A stretch of DNA of 64,000 nt from Rhodococcus sp. X156 (GTDB lineage Bacteria > Actinomycetota > Actinomycetes > Mycobacteriales > Mycobacteriaceae): contig NZ_CP034766.1 in NCBI RefSeq assembly GCF_004006015.1, forward strand, positions 3,257,001 through 3,321,000. The letters are read 5' to 3'. The translations under genes were made by a program, and so were the position numbers. Positions 9,699-17,365 of the stretch are shown piece after piece. The notes under the pieces are model-generated. The model worked only from the letters and a program-made list of their open reading frames with translations, ran no database searches and was not told where the DNA came from. Within the stretch, counting starts at the first letter, position 1; every line of letters begins with the position of its first letter.

Positions 9699-10613
9699 CT
9701 AGCGCCCGTACGCCACGTCGACGTGGAACTGGCTGAACCCGAGCTTGGTGTAGGTGTGCACCGCGGCGGCGTTGTCCGCCTCCACGTACAGCAGCACCGT
9801 GCTCAGCCCGCGCGAGCGCAGGTGCTCCAGGCCGGCGATGGTCAGTGACCGGCCGAGCCCACCGCCCTGCGCGGCCGGGTCCACGCCCACCACGTAGACC
9901 TCACCCAGCGCCGGCTCGTCACCCTCGGCGGGGTGCACCTTGGTCCAGTGGAACCCCAGCACCCGGTCGTCGGCGTCCACCGCCAGGAAGAAGCCGTTCG
10001 GGTCGAACCACGGCTCAGCCCGGCGCGCAGCCAGGTCGGCCGGGCCCCAGCCCCCCTGCTCGGGGTGCCAGGAGAACGCCGCGTTGTTCACCCGCAGCAC
10101 CTCCGCGTCGTCGCGCTCGGGCACGTAGGTGCGCAGCCGCACCCCCTCCGGCAGCCGGACGGCGGGCAGCTCCGCGCCGGCGAGGTCCACCCGCATCTGC
10201 CACAGCTCGCGGCGGCTGGTCAGCTGCAGCTGGCGGGCCAGCGCCTGGGCGGCGGGGAGGTTGCCGTGCGCCCACACCCGCAGCGACTCCCCGGCCCGGT
10301 CGAGCAGGTCCAGAGCCAGCGCGGTGCCCACGCCGCGGCGGCGGTGCCGCGGGTGCACGGCCAGCTCGGCCATGGGGTTGGCCTCCTCGGCGGAGGCGGC
10401 GCTGAGGTGGGCGTAGCCAGCCAGCTCCCCGCCGCGGGTGGCCAGCAGGTGCGGGCCGGAGCTGTCCGCGGCCACGGCCAGCACCACCTGCTCGGAGACG
10501 GCGGCGACGCCGTCAGCCTGGTGGGCCGCCTGCAGCAGCTCACCCACCGCGTGTCGCTGGGCGTCCTCGAGGGTGTCGCAGACCTGCAGCGTGGCCGGGC
10601 CGGGGCTGCTCAC
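9699..10613 (-). CDS. mshD: Mycothiol synthase MshD
   Basis: A 304-residue acetyltransferase that makes the last step of mycothiol synthesis, acetylating Cys-GlcN-Ins with acetyl-CoA. It has two GNAT domains: the first with [24 protein letters not shown], the second with [34 protein letters not shown] and the closing [20 protein letters not shown]. The frame is open far upstream through glnR; the GTG at 10613 is chosen because it overlaps the glnR stop by four bases (GTGA) and gives the family's normal length. It is co-transcribed with glnR. Confidence 0.95.
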   Translation of the reverse strand: MSSPGPATLQVCDTLEDAQRHAVGELLQAAHQADGVAAVSEQVVLAVAADSSGPHLLATRGGELAGYAHLSAASAEEANPMAELAVHPRHRRRGVGTALALDLLDRAGESLRVWAHGNLPAAQALARQLQLTSRRELWQMRVDLAGAELPAVRLPEGVRLRTYVPERDDAEVLRVNNAAFSWHPEQGGWGPADLAARRAEPWFDPNGFFLAVDADDRVLGFHWTKVHPAEGDEPALGEVYVVGVDPAAQGGGLGRSLTIAGLEHLRSRGLSTVLLYVEADNAAAVHTYTKLGFSQFHVDVAYGR

Positions 10614-11440
10614 GCCCGGGCTCCGCTCATCCGTTCCGGGTCCACGGCCGCGCCAGGCCCGGAGTCCCCCGGTGCGGACGCACCGGCGTTGTGGGCGGCG
10701 GCCTCGGCCGTCGCGTCCTCGGTGGTGCCGGGCTCGGTGGTGTCGGGCTCGGCGGCCACCGCGCCGCGGGCACTGGGGCGCACGGCCTTGTAGCCGACGT
10801 TGCGCACCGTGCCGATCAGCGCCTCCTGGTCGGCGCCGAGCTTGGCCCGGAGGCGACGCACGTGCACGTCGACGGTGCGGGTGCCGCCGAAGAAGTCGTA
10901 GCCCCACACCTCGTGCAGCAGCTGGGCACGGGTGAACACCCGGCCGGCGTGCTGAGCGAGGTACTTGAGGAGCTCGAACTCCTTGTAGGTGAGGTCCAGC
11001 GGCTTGCCGCGCAGCCGGGCGCTGTAGGTCTCCTCGTCGATGACCAGCTCGCCCAGGGTGACCTTGGTGGAGGACACCGGGGCGTGGGTGCTCTGGTGGC
11101 GTCCCAGCACCAGGCGCAGCCGGGCGTCGATCTCGGCCGGGCCGGTGCCGGGCAGCAGCACGTCGTCGATGCCCCACTCGGGATTCACCGCGACCAGGCC
11201 GCCCTCGGTCAGCACCGCCACCACGGGCACGTTGATCGCGGCCCCGCCGACCAGCAGCCGGCACAGCCCGCGGGCGCCGGCCAGATCGGTGCGCGCATCG
11301 ATGAGCGCAACGTCACAGGCGCCGGCCTCCAACAGGGCCGGCAGGTCCGGCGCCACGGCCCGCACCGAGTGCGCCAGCAGCGTCAACGCCGGCAGGACCG
11401 TGTCCGGGTCAGGATCAGCGGTGAGCAGCAACAGGTCCAT
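10610..11440 (-). CDS. glnR: GlnR-type OmpR-family transcriptional regulator
   Basis: A 276-residue orphan response regulator. The receiver domain (1-115) is degenerate but keeps the aspartate equivalent (D48 in VALIDARTD), as I recall for actinobacterial GlnR, which controls nitrogen genes without a known kinase. The winged-helix domain is clear ([55 protein letters not shown]), followed by a disordered Ala/Glu-rich tail. Its position next to mshD is the glnR context of mycobacteria and Streptomyces. A GGGAGG site precedes the ATG and a TATTGT -10 box lies at 11486-11481. A likely target site occurs before ectA. Confidence 0.9.
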   Translation of the reverse strand: MDLLLLTADPDPDTVLPALTLLAHSVRAVAPDLPALLEAGACDVALIDARTDLAGARGLCRLLVGGAAINVPVVAVLTEGGLVAVNPEWGIDDVLLPGTGPAEIDARLRLVLGRHQSTHAPVSSTKVTLGELVIDEETYSARLRGKPLDLTYKEFELLKYLAQHAGRVFTRAQLLHEVWGYDFFGGTRTVDVHVRRLRAKLGADQEALIGTVRNVGYKAVRPSARGAVAAEPDTTEPGTTEDATAEAAAHNAGASAPGDSGPGAAVDPERMSGARA

Positions 11441-11480
11441 GCGCCTCCCACCTCGTACCCATCAGGCATCCGTCCGGCAA

Positions 11481-11486
11481 ACAATA
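11481..11486 (-). promoter_or_regulatory. -10 box of glnR-mshD operon
   Basis: TATTGT on the minus strand (11486 to 11481), with a predicted leader of about 35 nt to the glnR ATG. Confidence 0.5.
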
Positions 11487-11529
11487 GCGGGACGCCCGCC
11501 GGCCGAGCACCCAAGCACCTTTAACGATC

Positions 11530-12318
11530 ATGGAAGATGGGCCAGTGCGCACCTTCGTCTTCTCCCTGATCGGCGTCCTGCTCGTCGCCGTGCTGGCGGA
11601 CTACGGCACCGCCGCCTACGCGGAGTACCGGGTGTCCAAGGAGCTCCGCGAGGAGCTGACCCTCAACAGCGACCCCGAGGTGCGCATCACCGGGTTCCCC
11701 TTCCTGACCCAGGCCGCCCAGGGCAGCTTCAGCCAGGTGAACGTGCGCGCGGTGGGCGTGCCGATGGCCGACCTGGGCAACGTGACGGTCGAGGCCACGC
11801 TGCGCGGCGCGAAGGTGCCCGCGTCCTCGGTGTTCGGCGGAAACCTGGACGACATCGTGGTGTCCGAGCTCAACAGCCGCATCCGGATCAACGAGACCCG
11901 CCTCGGCCAGCTGATCGGAATCTCCGACCTGAAAGTGTCTGCGCCCGTGGCGGATCCCACACTCGGCACCAGCGGCGGCGACGCCTACAAGGTGCCGCAG
12001 AGCGGCATCGTGCTCACCGGCACCGTCAAGCTCGGTGGTGTGGTCAAGCAGCAGGTGAGCGTGAACGCCGACCTCGTGCTGGACGGCCAGCAGGTCCGCA
12101 TCATCGCCACCGGCTTCGCCATGGCCGGCCAGTCCAGCAAGACCCTCACGCTGGCCGCGCCGCTGTCGGAGATCGCCATGCAGAAGTTCTCCCTCACCCT
12201 CGACTCCGACTACCTGCCCTTCGGGGTGACCCCCACCACCGTGCACGCCGAGGGCGCCGACATCGTGGTGGAGGGCAAGGGCACCGACGTGCGGCTGGCG
12301 CGGCTGTCCCGCTCGTGA
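11530..12318 (+). CDS. lmeA: LmeA-like DUF2993 cell-envelope protein
   Basis: A 262-residue exported or membrane-anchored protein with a hydrophobic N-terminal segment (VRTFVFSLIGVLLVAVLADY) followed by a DUF2993 domain (GFPFLTQAAQGSFSQVNVRAVGVPM, then GTVKLGGVVKQQVSVNADLVLDGQQVRIIATG). In mycobacteria the syntenic protein LmeA is needed for mannan elongation of lipomannan. The ATG at 11530 has no clear ribosome-binding site; the GTG at 11545, preceded by GGAAG, is a strong alternative that trims five residues. The stop overlaps the thioredoxin start by four bases (GTGA). Confidence 0.85.
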   Translation: MEDGPVRTFVFSLIGVLLVAVLADYGTAAYAEYRVSKELREELTLNSDPEVRITGFPFLTQAAQGSFSQVNVRAVGVPMADLGNVTVEATLRGAKVPASSVFGGNLDDIVVSELNSRIRINETRLGQLIGISDLKVSAPVADPTLGTSGGDAYKVPQSGIVLTGTVKLGGVVKQQVSVNADLVLDGQQVRIIATGFAMAGQSSKTLTLAAPLSEIAMQKFSLTLDSDYLPFGVTPTTVHAEGADIVVEGKGTDVRLARLSRS

Positions 12319-12776
12319 CCGTCGGGCTGGTGGTGTTGATCGCCGCCGTGGCCGTGGCGCTGCTGCTCGGGTGGCTGCTGCGCAGGAGCAACGGGTCCCT
12401 GCGGGCGACCAGCGGTGCACCCGCGCCCGCCGCCGAGCAACAACGTCTGGCCGAGCTGCTGGCGGCCGCCGGCGCCCCGAGGGCCGCGAGCAGCGCGCTG
12501 CTCCTGCACTTCTCGGCCACCTGGTGCGGCCCCTGCGCGGGGGTGCGGGCGCTGGTGCACCAGCTCGCCGAGGACCTGCCCGAGCTGGCTCACCTGGAGG
12601 TCGACGTGGCCGAGCACCCCGAGCTGGCCAGCCACCTGCGGGTGCTGTCGCTGCCCACCGTGGTCGTCTATGCCCCGGGGTTGCAGCAGCGCCACCGCGC
12701 CACCGGGGCCCCGCACGCCGCTGACCTGCGAACCGTCCTGCAGCCGCTGGTGGGCCGCCGTGCGGGCAATAGTTGA
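12315..12776 (+). CDS. Membrane-anchored thioredoxin-like protein
   Basis: A 153-residue protein with one N-terminal membrane helix (residues 3-22) and a thioredoxin fold bearing the active site W-C-G-P-C (Cys71 and Cys74) and the cis-Pro loop VLSLPTVVVY. The active domain would face outside the membrane if the helix is an uncleaved signal anchor; orientation is not certain. It is translationally coupled to lmeA through a GTGA overlap. The position before the sulfurtransferase block matches mycobacterial thiX (Rv0816c, from memory) and suggests a redox or sulfur-handling role. Confidence 0.88.
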   Translation: MTVGLVVLIAAVAVALLLGWLLRRSNGSLRATSGAPAPAAEQQRLAELLAAAGAPRAASSALLLHFSATWCGPCAGVRALVHQLAEDLPELAHLEVDVAEHPELASHLRVLSLPTVVVYAPGLQQRHRATGAPHAADLRTVLQPLVGRRAGNS

Positions 12777-12785
12777 GTGTCTGAG

Positions 12786-12791
12786 TAGACT
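12786..12791 (+). promoter_or_regulatory. -10 box of leaderless Cys leader peptide
   Basis: TAGACT (TANNNT) ends seven bases before the GTG at 12799. This promoter drives the leader peptide and, beyond it, the DUF4395-sulfurtransferase-DUF1416 genes. Confidence 0.65.
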
Positions 12792-12798
12792 TCGCGGA

Positions 12799-12885
12799 GT
12801 GTTCACCTGGCACGAGCTGCTGCTCACCCGTCGCCGCACAGTTGACCTGTGCCGCGTCGGCAGCGCGCTGTGCCGCATGCACTGA
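12799..12885 (+). CDS. Cysteine-containing leader peptide (28 aa), putative attenuator ORF
   Basis: A 28-codon ORF, GTG start to TGA, encoding a peptide with the core LLLTRRRTVDLCRVGSALCRMH. Actinobacteria often place short leaderless peptides with the pattern LLxRRxxDLxRVxSALCR before sulfur genes, and Cys-codon leader ORFs in mycobacteria act as cysteine-responsive attenuators (from memory). Both Cys codons lie in the last third, so ribosome stalling at low Cys-tRNA would occur just before the hairpin that begins one base after the stop. The ORF lies 89 bases before a DUF4395 gene and a sulfurtransferase. The start is fixed by the -10 box seven bases upstream. Confidence 0.8.
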   Translation: MFTWHELLLTRRRTVDLCRVGSALCRMH

Positions 12886-12922
12886 CGCAGACGTCCCGCT
12901 GGGAGGCCCCCGGGTGTCTGCG
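12886..12922 (+). promoter_or_regulatory. Possible attenuator hairpin after the leader peptide
   Basis: CGCAGAC (12886-12892) pairs with GTCTGCG (12916-12922). The stem starts directly after the leader stop codon, so a ribosome stalled at the Cys codons or finishing at the stop could change its folding. The DUF4395 ribosome-binding site (AGGAG at 12961-12965) lies 39 bases downstream. Confidence 0.5.
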
Positions 12923-12973
12923 AACCCCGGCTGATCCGTCGCGCGTCCACCCCTCAGTGCAGGAGCTCCCGCT

Positions 12974-13429
12974 GTGTCCACCCTCCGCTCACCGGCTGCC
13001 CCGCAGCAGGTCGACGTCCGCGGTCCCCGCTGCGCGGCGTGGATCAGCACCGTGGTGCTGGCCGCGGTGCTGCTGACCGGGAACTGGATCCTGCTCGGCG
13101 TCCAGGCCGTCGTCTTCGCCATGGGCGCCGCGCTCGGGCCGCGTCGCAGCCCGTACGGCTGGCTGTACGCGACGCTGGTGGCACCCAGGATCGGCCCACC
13201 CACCGAGCTGGAGCCGGTGGCACCGCTGCGCTTCGCCCAGCTGGTCGGCCTGGTGTTCTCCGTCGTCGGCCTCCTGGGCTACCTGCTGGGCGCGCCGCTG
13301 CTCGGCGCCGTCGCCACCGGCCTCGCCCTGGTGGCCGCGCTGCTCAACGCTGCCTTCGGCATCTGCCTCGGCTGTCGGCTCTACCCGCTGGCGGCCGCGG
13401 TCCGCGCTCGTGCCGGCCGCCGCCCCTGA
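12974..13429 (+). CDS. DUF4395 family membrane protein
   Basis: A 151-residue integral membrane protein of the DUF4395 family with four hydrophobic segments. The family Cys pair is present near the end (NAAFGICLGCRLYPL). In Streptomyces and other actinobacteria this family neighbours thioredoxin and thiosulfate sulfurtransferase genes, as here, which suggests a membrane redox or sulfur-transfer partner; no reaction is established. GTG start with AGGAG nine bases upstream. Likely regulated by the upstream cysteine leader peptide. Confidence 0.85.
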   Translation: MSTLRSPAAPQQVDVRGPRCAAWISTVVLAAVLLTGNWILLGVQAVVFAMGAALGPRRSPYGWLYATLVAPRIGPPTELEPVAPLRFAQLVGLVFSVVGLLGYLLGAPLLGAVATGLALVAALLNAAFGICLGCRLYPLAAAVRARAGRRP

Positions 13430-13518
13430 CCGCTGGCCCTGGTGCCCGCCCCACCGTTCACTCCCGTGCTTGTCCACCCGAACTCACACCCACCAGCTCG
13501 CGTATCGAAAGGAACTCC

Positions 13519-14355
13519 ATGAGCCGCTCCGACGTCCTGGTCACCGCCGACTGGGCTGAGCAGAACCTCAACACCGACGGGATCGTCTTCGTCGAGGTCG
13601 ACGAGGACACCAGCGCCTACGACGACGGCCACATCCCCGGCGCCGTCCGCCTGGACTGGACCAAGGACCTGCAGGACCCGAACTCCCGCAACGTGATCGA
13701 CCGGGAGGCGTTCAGCAAGCTGCTCTCCGAGCGTGGGATCGGCAACGACGACACCGTCGTGCTCTACGGCGGCAACAACAACTGGTTCGCCGCCTACGCC
13801 TACTGGTACTTCAAGCTCTACGGCCACCAGGACGTCAAGCTCCTCGACGGCGGTCGCAAGAAGTGGGAGCTGGACGGCCGCGAGCTCACTGCGGACAAGG
13901 TAGAGCGCCCGGCCACCAGCTACAACGCCCAGGAGCCCGACCTCTCGCTGCGCGCCTTCCGGGACGAGGTCATCGCCTCCATCGGCAAGAAGAACCTGGT
14001 GGACGTCCGCTCCCCCGACGAGTTCTCCGGCAAGATCGCCGCCCCCGCGCACCTCCCGCAGGAGCAGGCCCAGGGCCGCGGCCACGTCCCCGGCGCCATC
14101 AACGTGCCGTGGAGCAAGGCCGCCAACGAGGACGGCACCTTCCGCTCCGACGAGGAGCTCGCCACCCTCTACGGCGAGGCCGGCCTGGACGGGGAGAAGG
14201 AGACCATCGCCTACTGCCGCATCGGCGAGCGCTCCAGCCACACCTGGTTCGTGCTCAAGGAGATCCTGGGCCACCAGAACGTCAAGAACTACGACGGCAG
14301 CTGGGTCGAGTACGGCTCCCTCGTGGGCGCCCCCATCTCCAAGGAGGTGCGCTGA
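13519..14355 (+). CDS. sseA: Thiosulfate sulfurtransferase (rhodanese family)
   Basis: A 278-residue two-domain rhodanese that moves sulfane sulfur from thiosulfate or mercaptopyruvate to a thiophilic acceptor. The N-terminal inactive domain (GHIPGAVRLDWTKDLQ) and C-terminal active domain (VDVRSPDEFSG, GHVPGAINVPWSKAA) are both complete. The catalytic Cys is Cys233 in the loop CRIGERSSHTW, matching the CysA2-type enzymes of mycobacteria. An AAAGGAA ribosome-binding site precedes the ATG. The stop overlaps the DUF1416 start (TGATG), so the two are coupled. The symbol varies between cysA2 and sseA in annotations. Confidence 0.93.
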   Translation: MSRSDVLVTADWAEQNLNTDGIVFVEVDEDTSAYDDGHIPGAVRLDWTKDLQDPNSRNVIDREAFSKLLSERGIGNDDTVVLYGGNNNWFAAYAYWYFKLYGHQDVKLLDGGRKKWELDGRELTADKVERPATSYNAQEPDLSLRAFRDEVIASIGKKNLVDVRSPDEFSGKIAAPAHLPQEQAQGRGHVPGAINVPWSKAANEDGTFRSDEELATLYGEAGLDGEKETIAYCRIGERSSHTWFVLKEILGHQNVKNYDGSWVEYGSLVGAPISKEVR

Positions 14356-14654
14356 TGTGCGGCGCTCCTGAGCAGACCCCCGACCTGCCCGCCGGCACGG
14401 ACCTCGACAAGGAGACCGTCATCGTCGGCAAGGTGCTCTCCGGCGGCGAGCCGGTGGGTGGAGCCTTCGTCCGCCTGCTCGACGGCACCGGCGAGTTCAC
14501 CGCCGAGGTGGTCGCCTCGGCCACCGGCGACTTCCGCTTCTACGCCGCTCCCGGCACCTGGACGCTGCGCGCCCTGAGCCGGGTGGGCACCGGCAGCACC
14601 GACATCACCGCCGACTCCACCGGCCTGCACTCCGCCGAGGTCGCTGTCGCCTGA
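14355..14654 (+). CDS. sseC: DUF1416 protein (SseC-like)
   Basis: A 99-residue protein with a beta-sandwich pattern typical of carboxypeptidase-regulatory-like folds (VIVGKVLSGGEPVGGAFVRLLDGTGEFTAEVVASATGDFRFYAAPGTWTLRALS). It begins with a conserved Met-Cys-Gly. DUF1416 almost always follows a CysA2-type sulfurtransferase in actinobacteria; its biochemical role is not known to me. Translationally coupled to the upstream gene. A terminator-like hairpin follows. Confidence 0.9.
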   Translation: MCGAPEQTPDLPAGTDLDKETVIVGKVLSGGEPVGGAFVRLLDGTGEFTAEVVASATGDFRFYAAPGTWTLRALSRVGTGSTDITADSTGLHSAEVAVA

Positions 14655-14673
14655 CCGAACACCCTGAGCACGA

Positions 14674-14722
14674 CAGACCGCCCTCGCCCGCACCAGAACC
14701 GGTGCGCGCGGGGGCGATCTGC
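14674..14722 (+). terminator. Imperfect hairpin terminator after DUF1416
   Basis: The CAGACC...GCACC arm at 14674-14694 pairs imperfectly with 14701-14722 around the loop AGAACC. It separates the sulfur block from the next promoter at 14743. Confidence 0.6.
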
Positions 14723-14742
14723 GTCGAGGGGCCGCACCTGGC

Positions 14743-14748
14743 TAGAGT
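14743..14748 (+). promoter_or_regulatory. -10 box of leaderless small ORF
   Basis: TAGAGT (TANNNT) ends six bases before the GTG at 14755. It is the only clear promoter for both the small ORF and the nitrobindin-like gene. Confidence 0.65.
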
Positions 14749-14754
14749 GGTGCC

Positions 14755-14853
14755 GTGGAAATCTTTTACACGACCCTCCTGGTGCTGGACGCCGTGCTCA
14801 TCACGTGGTTCGCGGTGTACGTGATCAACCGAGCGGTCACCAACGACTCGTGA
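14755..14853 (+). CDS. 32-residue leaderless membrane peptide
   Basis: GTG start, 32 codons, TGA. After a short N-terminus (VEIFYTT) the peptide is one hydrophobic helix ([17 protein letters not shown], residues 8-24) and a polar tail (NRAVTNDS). Support for it being real: a good -10 box six bases upstream, a membrane helix uninterrupted by charge apart from one Asp, and a GTGA overlap with the next gene that would couple translation. I know of no named family. It could be a small membrane partner of the nitrobindin-like protein or act as a translated leader. Confidence 0.65.
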   Translation: MEIFYTTLLVLDAVLITWFAVYVINRAVTNDS

Positions 14854-15515
14854 CCGGCTCCGGCCCTGGTCCCGACGGTCACCCTGCCCCGCGTGCCGGT
14901 TCCGGCGACGCGGCGCTGCGTGATGCCGAGGAACGGGCTGCCCGCACGCGTGCGGTGAACGTTCCCCAGCTGCCCGGGTTGCCGGTGCCCGACGACACCG
15001 CCAACCTGCGCGAGGGGGCGGACCTCAACGCCGCCCTGCTCGCCGTGCTGCCGCTGGTGGGCGTGTGGCGGGGCGAGGGGCTGGTCAGCTACCCCACGAT
15101 CGACACTTACCGCTTCGGCCAGCAGCTGGTGATCGCCCACGACGGGCGCCCCTTCCTCACCTGGGAGTCGCGGTCGTGGATCCTCGACGCCGACGGTGCC
15201 TACGTCCGGCCAGCCGCCCGCGAGTCCGGCTTCCTGCGGGTGAACGCCCGGGACGACGGCGAGGACACCCTCGAGCTGCTGCTCACCCACAACACCGGCA
15301 TCGTCGAGCTCTACTACGGGGCTCCGCTCAACCAGTCGTCCTGGGAGCTGGCCACCGACGTGGTCCTGCGCAGCGAGACGGCCAAGCCCGTGACCGCGGC
15401 CAAGCGGCTCTACGGGATCATCGACGGCGACCTCGGCTACGTGGACGAGCGCGCCATGATGGGTGAACCGCTGCAGCCGCACCTGTCGGCCCGGCTCGTC
15501 CGCCACGCCGGCTGA
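14850..15515 (+). CDS. FABP/nitrobindin-like heme-binding family protein
   Basis: A 221-residue protein: about 35 variable residues, then a ten-stranded beta-barrel of the nitrobindin (DUF1794/FABP-like) family. The hallmark GxWxGxG is GVWRGEG (71-77), and the usual C-terminal heme-ligand position is LQPHLSARL (His211). Nitrobindins bind ferric heme and react with NO or peroxynitrite; binding here is inferred. The length agrees with mycobacterial Rv0813c as I recall it. The GTG at 14850 is chosen for its GTGA overlap with the 32-aa ORF; a shorter start at 14955 is possible. Confidence 0.88.
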   Translation: MTGSGPGPDGHPAPRAGSGDAALRDAEERAARTRAVNVPQLPGLPVPDDTANLREGADLNAALLAVLPLVGVWRGEGLVSYPTIDTYRFGQQLVIAHDGRPFLTWESRSWILDADGAYVRPAARESGFLRVNARDDGEDTLELLLTHNTGIVELYYGAPLNQSSWELATDVVLRSETAKPVTAAKRLYGIIDGDLGYVDERAMMGEPLQPHLSARLVRHAG

Positions 15516-15892
15516 ACACCCCTCACCTCTCCGCACCTTCTGCTGCGCCGGTGTCCCTGCGCGACGCAGCGCCACCGTCCCCCAGACGTGGAGCGACCCC
15601 CGAGCCATACCGCGGCTCGCGCGACCTGTGGTCGCTGCGTCGCGGTCCCGGTCGGACTCTCCGGGGGCTCGGGGGTCGGGTAGCTGCCTGGGATTCGCCG
15701 GCCGCTGTCGCAGGGGCAAACCCGTGGGCACTAGCGGCTAGCTGACAGCCACCTCACGCGTCCAAGAATTCATCAACTTCGGACCACCTCCTCTCTCGTG
15801 TACCCAGAAACTACGCCCGGCCGCGCGGGTCCGGCAACGGGTTTTGCCCACGGCGAACCAGTGGTCTGCGTCACACTTGACGGAGGTGCGCG
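15516..15892. other. 377-bp gene-free, highly structured intergenic region
   Basis: No convincing gene lies between the convergent nitrobindin-like and pabC genes. Three nested structures are visible: a hairpin at 15550-15576 (GGTG/CACC and CTGCG/CGCAG stems), a perfect 13-bp inverted repeat (15594-15606 with 15666-15678) enclosing further small stems, and a distant 12-bp near-repeat in opposite orientation (15714-15725 with 15837-15849, one bulged T). The right third is less GC-rich. It may be a bidirectional terminator region or an unassigned structured RNA. Confidence 0.5.
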
Positions 15893-16744
15893 TCATGCCT
15901 GGTCGAGCAGGTCCTGCAGCTGGCCGGTCAGCTCCTGGGCGCGCTCCGCGTGCGGCAGCGGCACTCCGTCGAGCGTGTGCACCCGCGCCAGCAGGCGCAC
16001 GCTGGAGGCCAGCCAGACTCCGTCCGCGGCCAGCAGCTCCGGCGTGGGCACCGGGCGCACCTCGCAGGTCCACCCAGCCAGCTCCGCCTGCCGGAACAGC
16101 GCCGCCTGGGTGGTGCCCGGCAGGATGCCCGCATCCACCGGCGGCGTGCAGAGCGTCCGCCCGGTCGCCAGCACCACCGACGAGGTCGGCCCCTCGAGCA
16201 CGAAGCCGTCGGTGCTGGTGTAGATCACGTCGTCAGCGCCCTGCTCCTGCGCGTGGCGCTGGGCGGCCATGTTCGTCGCGTAGGACAGCGACTTGGCCCC
16301 CAGCAGCAGCCAGGGGGCCTGCTGCGCAGCGTCCCTGGCCACGCCACGGGTGAGGGTGAGGGCAGAGACTCCGGCGACCCGCTGCTCCAGGGCAGTGGCG
16401 CTGACCGGTGAGGCCGTGGCGTAGCCCGTGCAGGGTCCGCCGTTCTCCCGGCCCCGGGTGAGGATGAGCCGCAGGGCGAAGTCCTCGTCGCCCCGCCACA
16501 GCTCGATCACCGTCCGCACGCAGCGCCGCCACTGGTCCAGGTCCGGCTCGGGTAGGTGCAGCATCGCGGCAGAGCGGGCCAGCCTGGCCAGGTGACGCTC
16601 CTGCTCGCGGGCAACCCCGCGGCGCACCAGCAAGGTCTCGAACACCCCGTCGCCACGCACCGCGCCGAGGTCGTCCGCCCGCAGCAGCGGCTCGTCGGGA
16701 TCAAGCACCTTCTCGTCCAGCGTCACCACTACCTGCACGGCCAT
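15893..16744 (-). CDS. pabC: Class IV aminotransferase (aminodeoxychorismate lyase-like)
   Basis: A 283-residue fold-type IV PLP enzyme. Landmarks are the N-terminal RADDLGAVRGDGVFETLLV, the PLP lysine (about residue 151) in LLLGAKSLSYATNM, the glutamate loop TDGFVLEGPTSSVVLATG and the glycine loop PPVDAGILPGTTQ. Aminodeoxychorismate lyase releases p-aminobenzoate for folate; branched-chain or D-amino acid transaminases share the fold, so the substrate is not certain. The syntenic mycobacterial gene is Rv0812. The ATG at 16744 is six bases after a TAGGGT box (16756-16751), so it is probably leaderless. Confidence 0.85.
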   Translation of the reverse strand: MAVQVVVTLDEKVLDPDEPLLRADDLGAVRGDGVFETLLVRRGVAREQERHLARLARSAAMLHLPEPDLDQWRRCVRTVIELWRGDEDFALRLILTRGRENGGPCTGYATASPVSATALEQRVAGVSALTLTRGVARDAAQQAPWLLLGAKSLSYATNMAAQRHAQEQGADDVIYTSTDGFVLEGPTSSVVLATGRTLCTPPVDAGILPGTTQAALFRQAELAGWTCEVRPVPTPELLAADGVWLASSVRLLARVHTLDGVPLPHAERAQELTGQLQDLLDQA

Positions 16745-16750
16745 CTCTGC

Positions 16751-16756
16751 ACCCTA
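16751..16756 (-). promoter_or_regulatory. -10 box of leaderless pabC
   Basis: TAGGGT on the minus strand (16756 to 16751), six bases before the pabC ATG. Confidence 0.6.
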
Positions 16757-16784
16757 CTGTCGGCAGACCGCCGCGCCACCGGAT

Positions 16785-16815
16785 CGCCAGGGGCGGGTGT
16801 CTGGTGCCCCTGGCG
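16785..16815. repeat. Perfect 10-bp inverted repeat between divergent pabC and Fur-family genes
   Basis: CGCCAGGGGC (16785-16794) and GCCCCTGGCG (16806-16815) with an 11-base spacer. It lies upstream of the -10 boxes of both divergent genes, near where their -35 elements should be, so it may be an operator or a transcription barrier. Confidence 0.6.
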
Positions 16816-16848
16816 TTGCCTAGGCACCCGGACGGGCGACCCGGAGCC

Positions 16849-16854
16849 TAGGAT
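16849..16854 (+). promoter_or_regulatory. -10 box of leaderless Fur-family gene
   Basis: TAGGAT ends seven bases before the GTG at 16862. This favours that GTG over the in-frame ATG at 16853, which lies inside the box itself. Confidence 0.6.
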
Positions 16855-16861
16855 GAGCAGC

Positions 16862-17365
16862 GTGGGCAAGGCAGGCACGGAGCTGAGAGGAACAGGTCTC
16901 CGAGGGACGCTGCACCAGCGCGGCATGCGCATGACGCCGCAGCGGCAGATGGTCCTCGACGCCGTTCGCACGCTCGGCCACGCCACCCCGGAAGCCATCT
17001 GCGCCGAGGTGCAGCAGCAGTCGCCGGCGGTGAACATCAGCACCGTGTACCGCACGCTCGACCTGCTCGAGCAGATCGGGCTGGTCCGCCACACCCACCT
17101 CGGCCACGGGGCCCCCACCTACTCCTGCGACCCGCACGAGCACGTCCACCTGGTCTGCCACTCCTGCCAGCAGGTGATCGAGGTGGAGCCGGAGCTGCTC
17201 GAGCCGCTGGCTGCCACGCTCGCCGCCACCCGCGGCTTCACCCTCGATCCCGCTCACCTCGCCCTGTCCGGGCAGTGCGCCAACTGCGCCAGCCAACCCG
17301 CGCCTGCCGACCAGCCCGTGCCCGGCCAGGGCCACACCACCCGCAACCCTGAGGAGCCGGTGTGA
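16862..17365 (+). CDS. nur: Fur-family metalloregulator, Nur-like
   Basis: A 167-residue Fur protein with the winged helix (MRMTPQRQMVLDAVRTLGHATPEAICAEVQQQSPAVNISTVYRTLDLLEQIGLV), metal-site region (HLGHGAPTYSCDPHEHVHLVCHSCQQVIEVEPE) and two CxxC pairs (CHSC, CANC) for structural zinc. The stretch INISTVYRTLxLLExxGLVxHxHLGHGAPTY closely resembles Streptomyces Nur, the nickel-responsive regulator, which I recall also sits next to ygfZ. Zinc or iron specificity cannot be excluded. The ygfZ start overlaps its stop (GTGA), so the two are one operon. Start chosen from the -10 spacing. Confidence 0.82.
   Translation: MGKAGTELRGTGLRGTLHQRGMRMTPQRQMVLDAVRTLGHATPEAICAEVQQQSPAVNISTVYRTLDLLEQIGLVRHTHLGHGAPTYSCDPHEHVHLVCHSCQQVIEVEPELLEPLAATLAATRGFTLDPAHLALSGQCANCASQPAPADQPVPGQGHTTRNPEEPV

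Noticed and set aside
15590-15780. c-di-AMP (ydaO) riboswitch
   Set aside because: CGAATCC and CAGCTA fragments on the minus strand recall its 3' core, but the GGGGGAACC-type core and any downstream target gene are missing.
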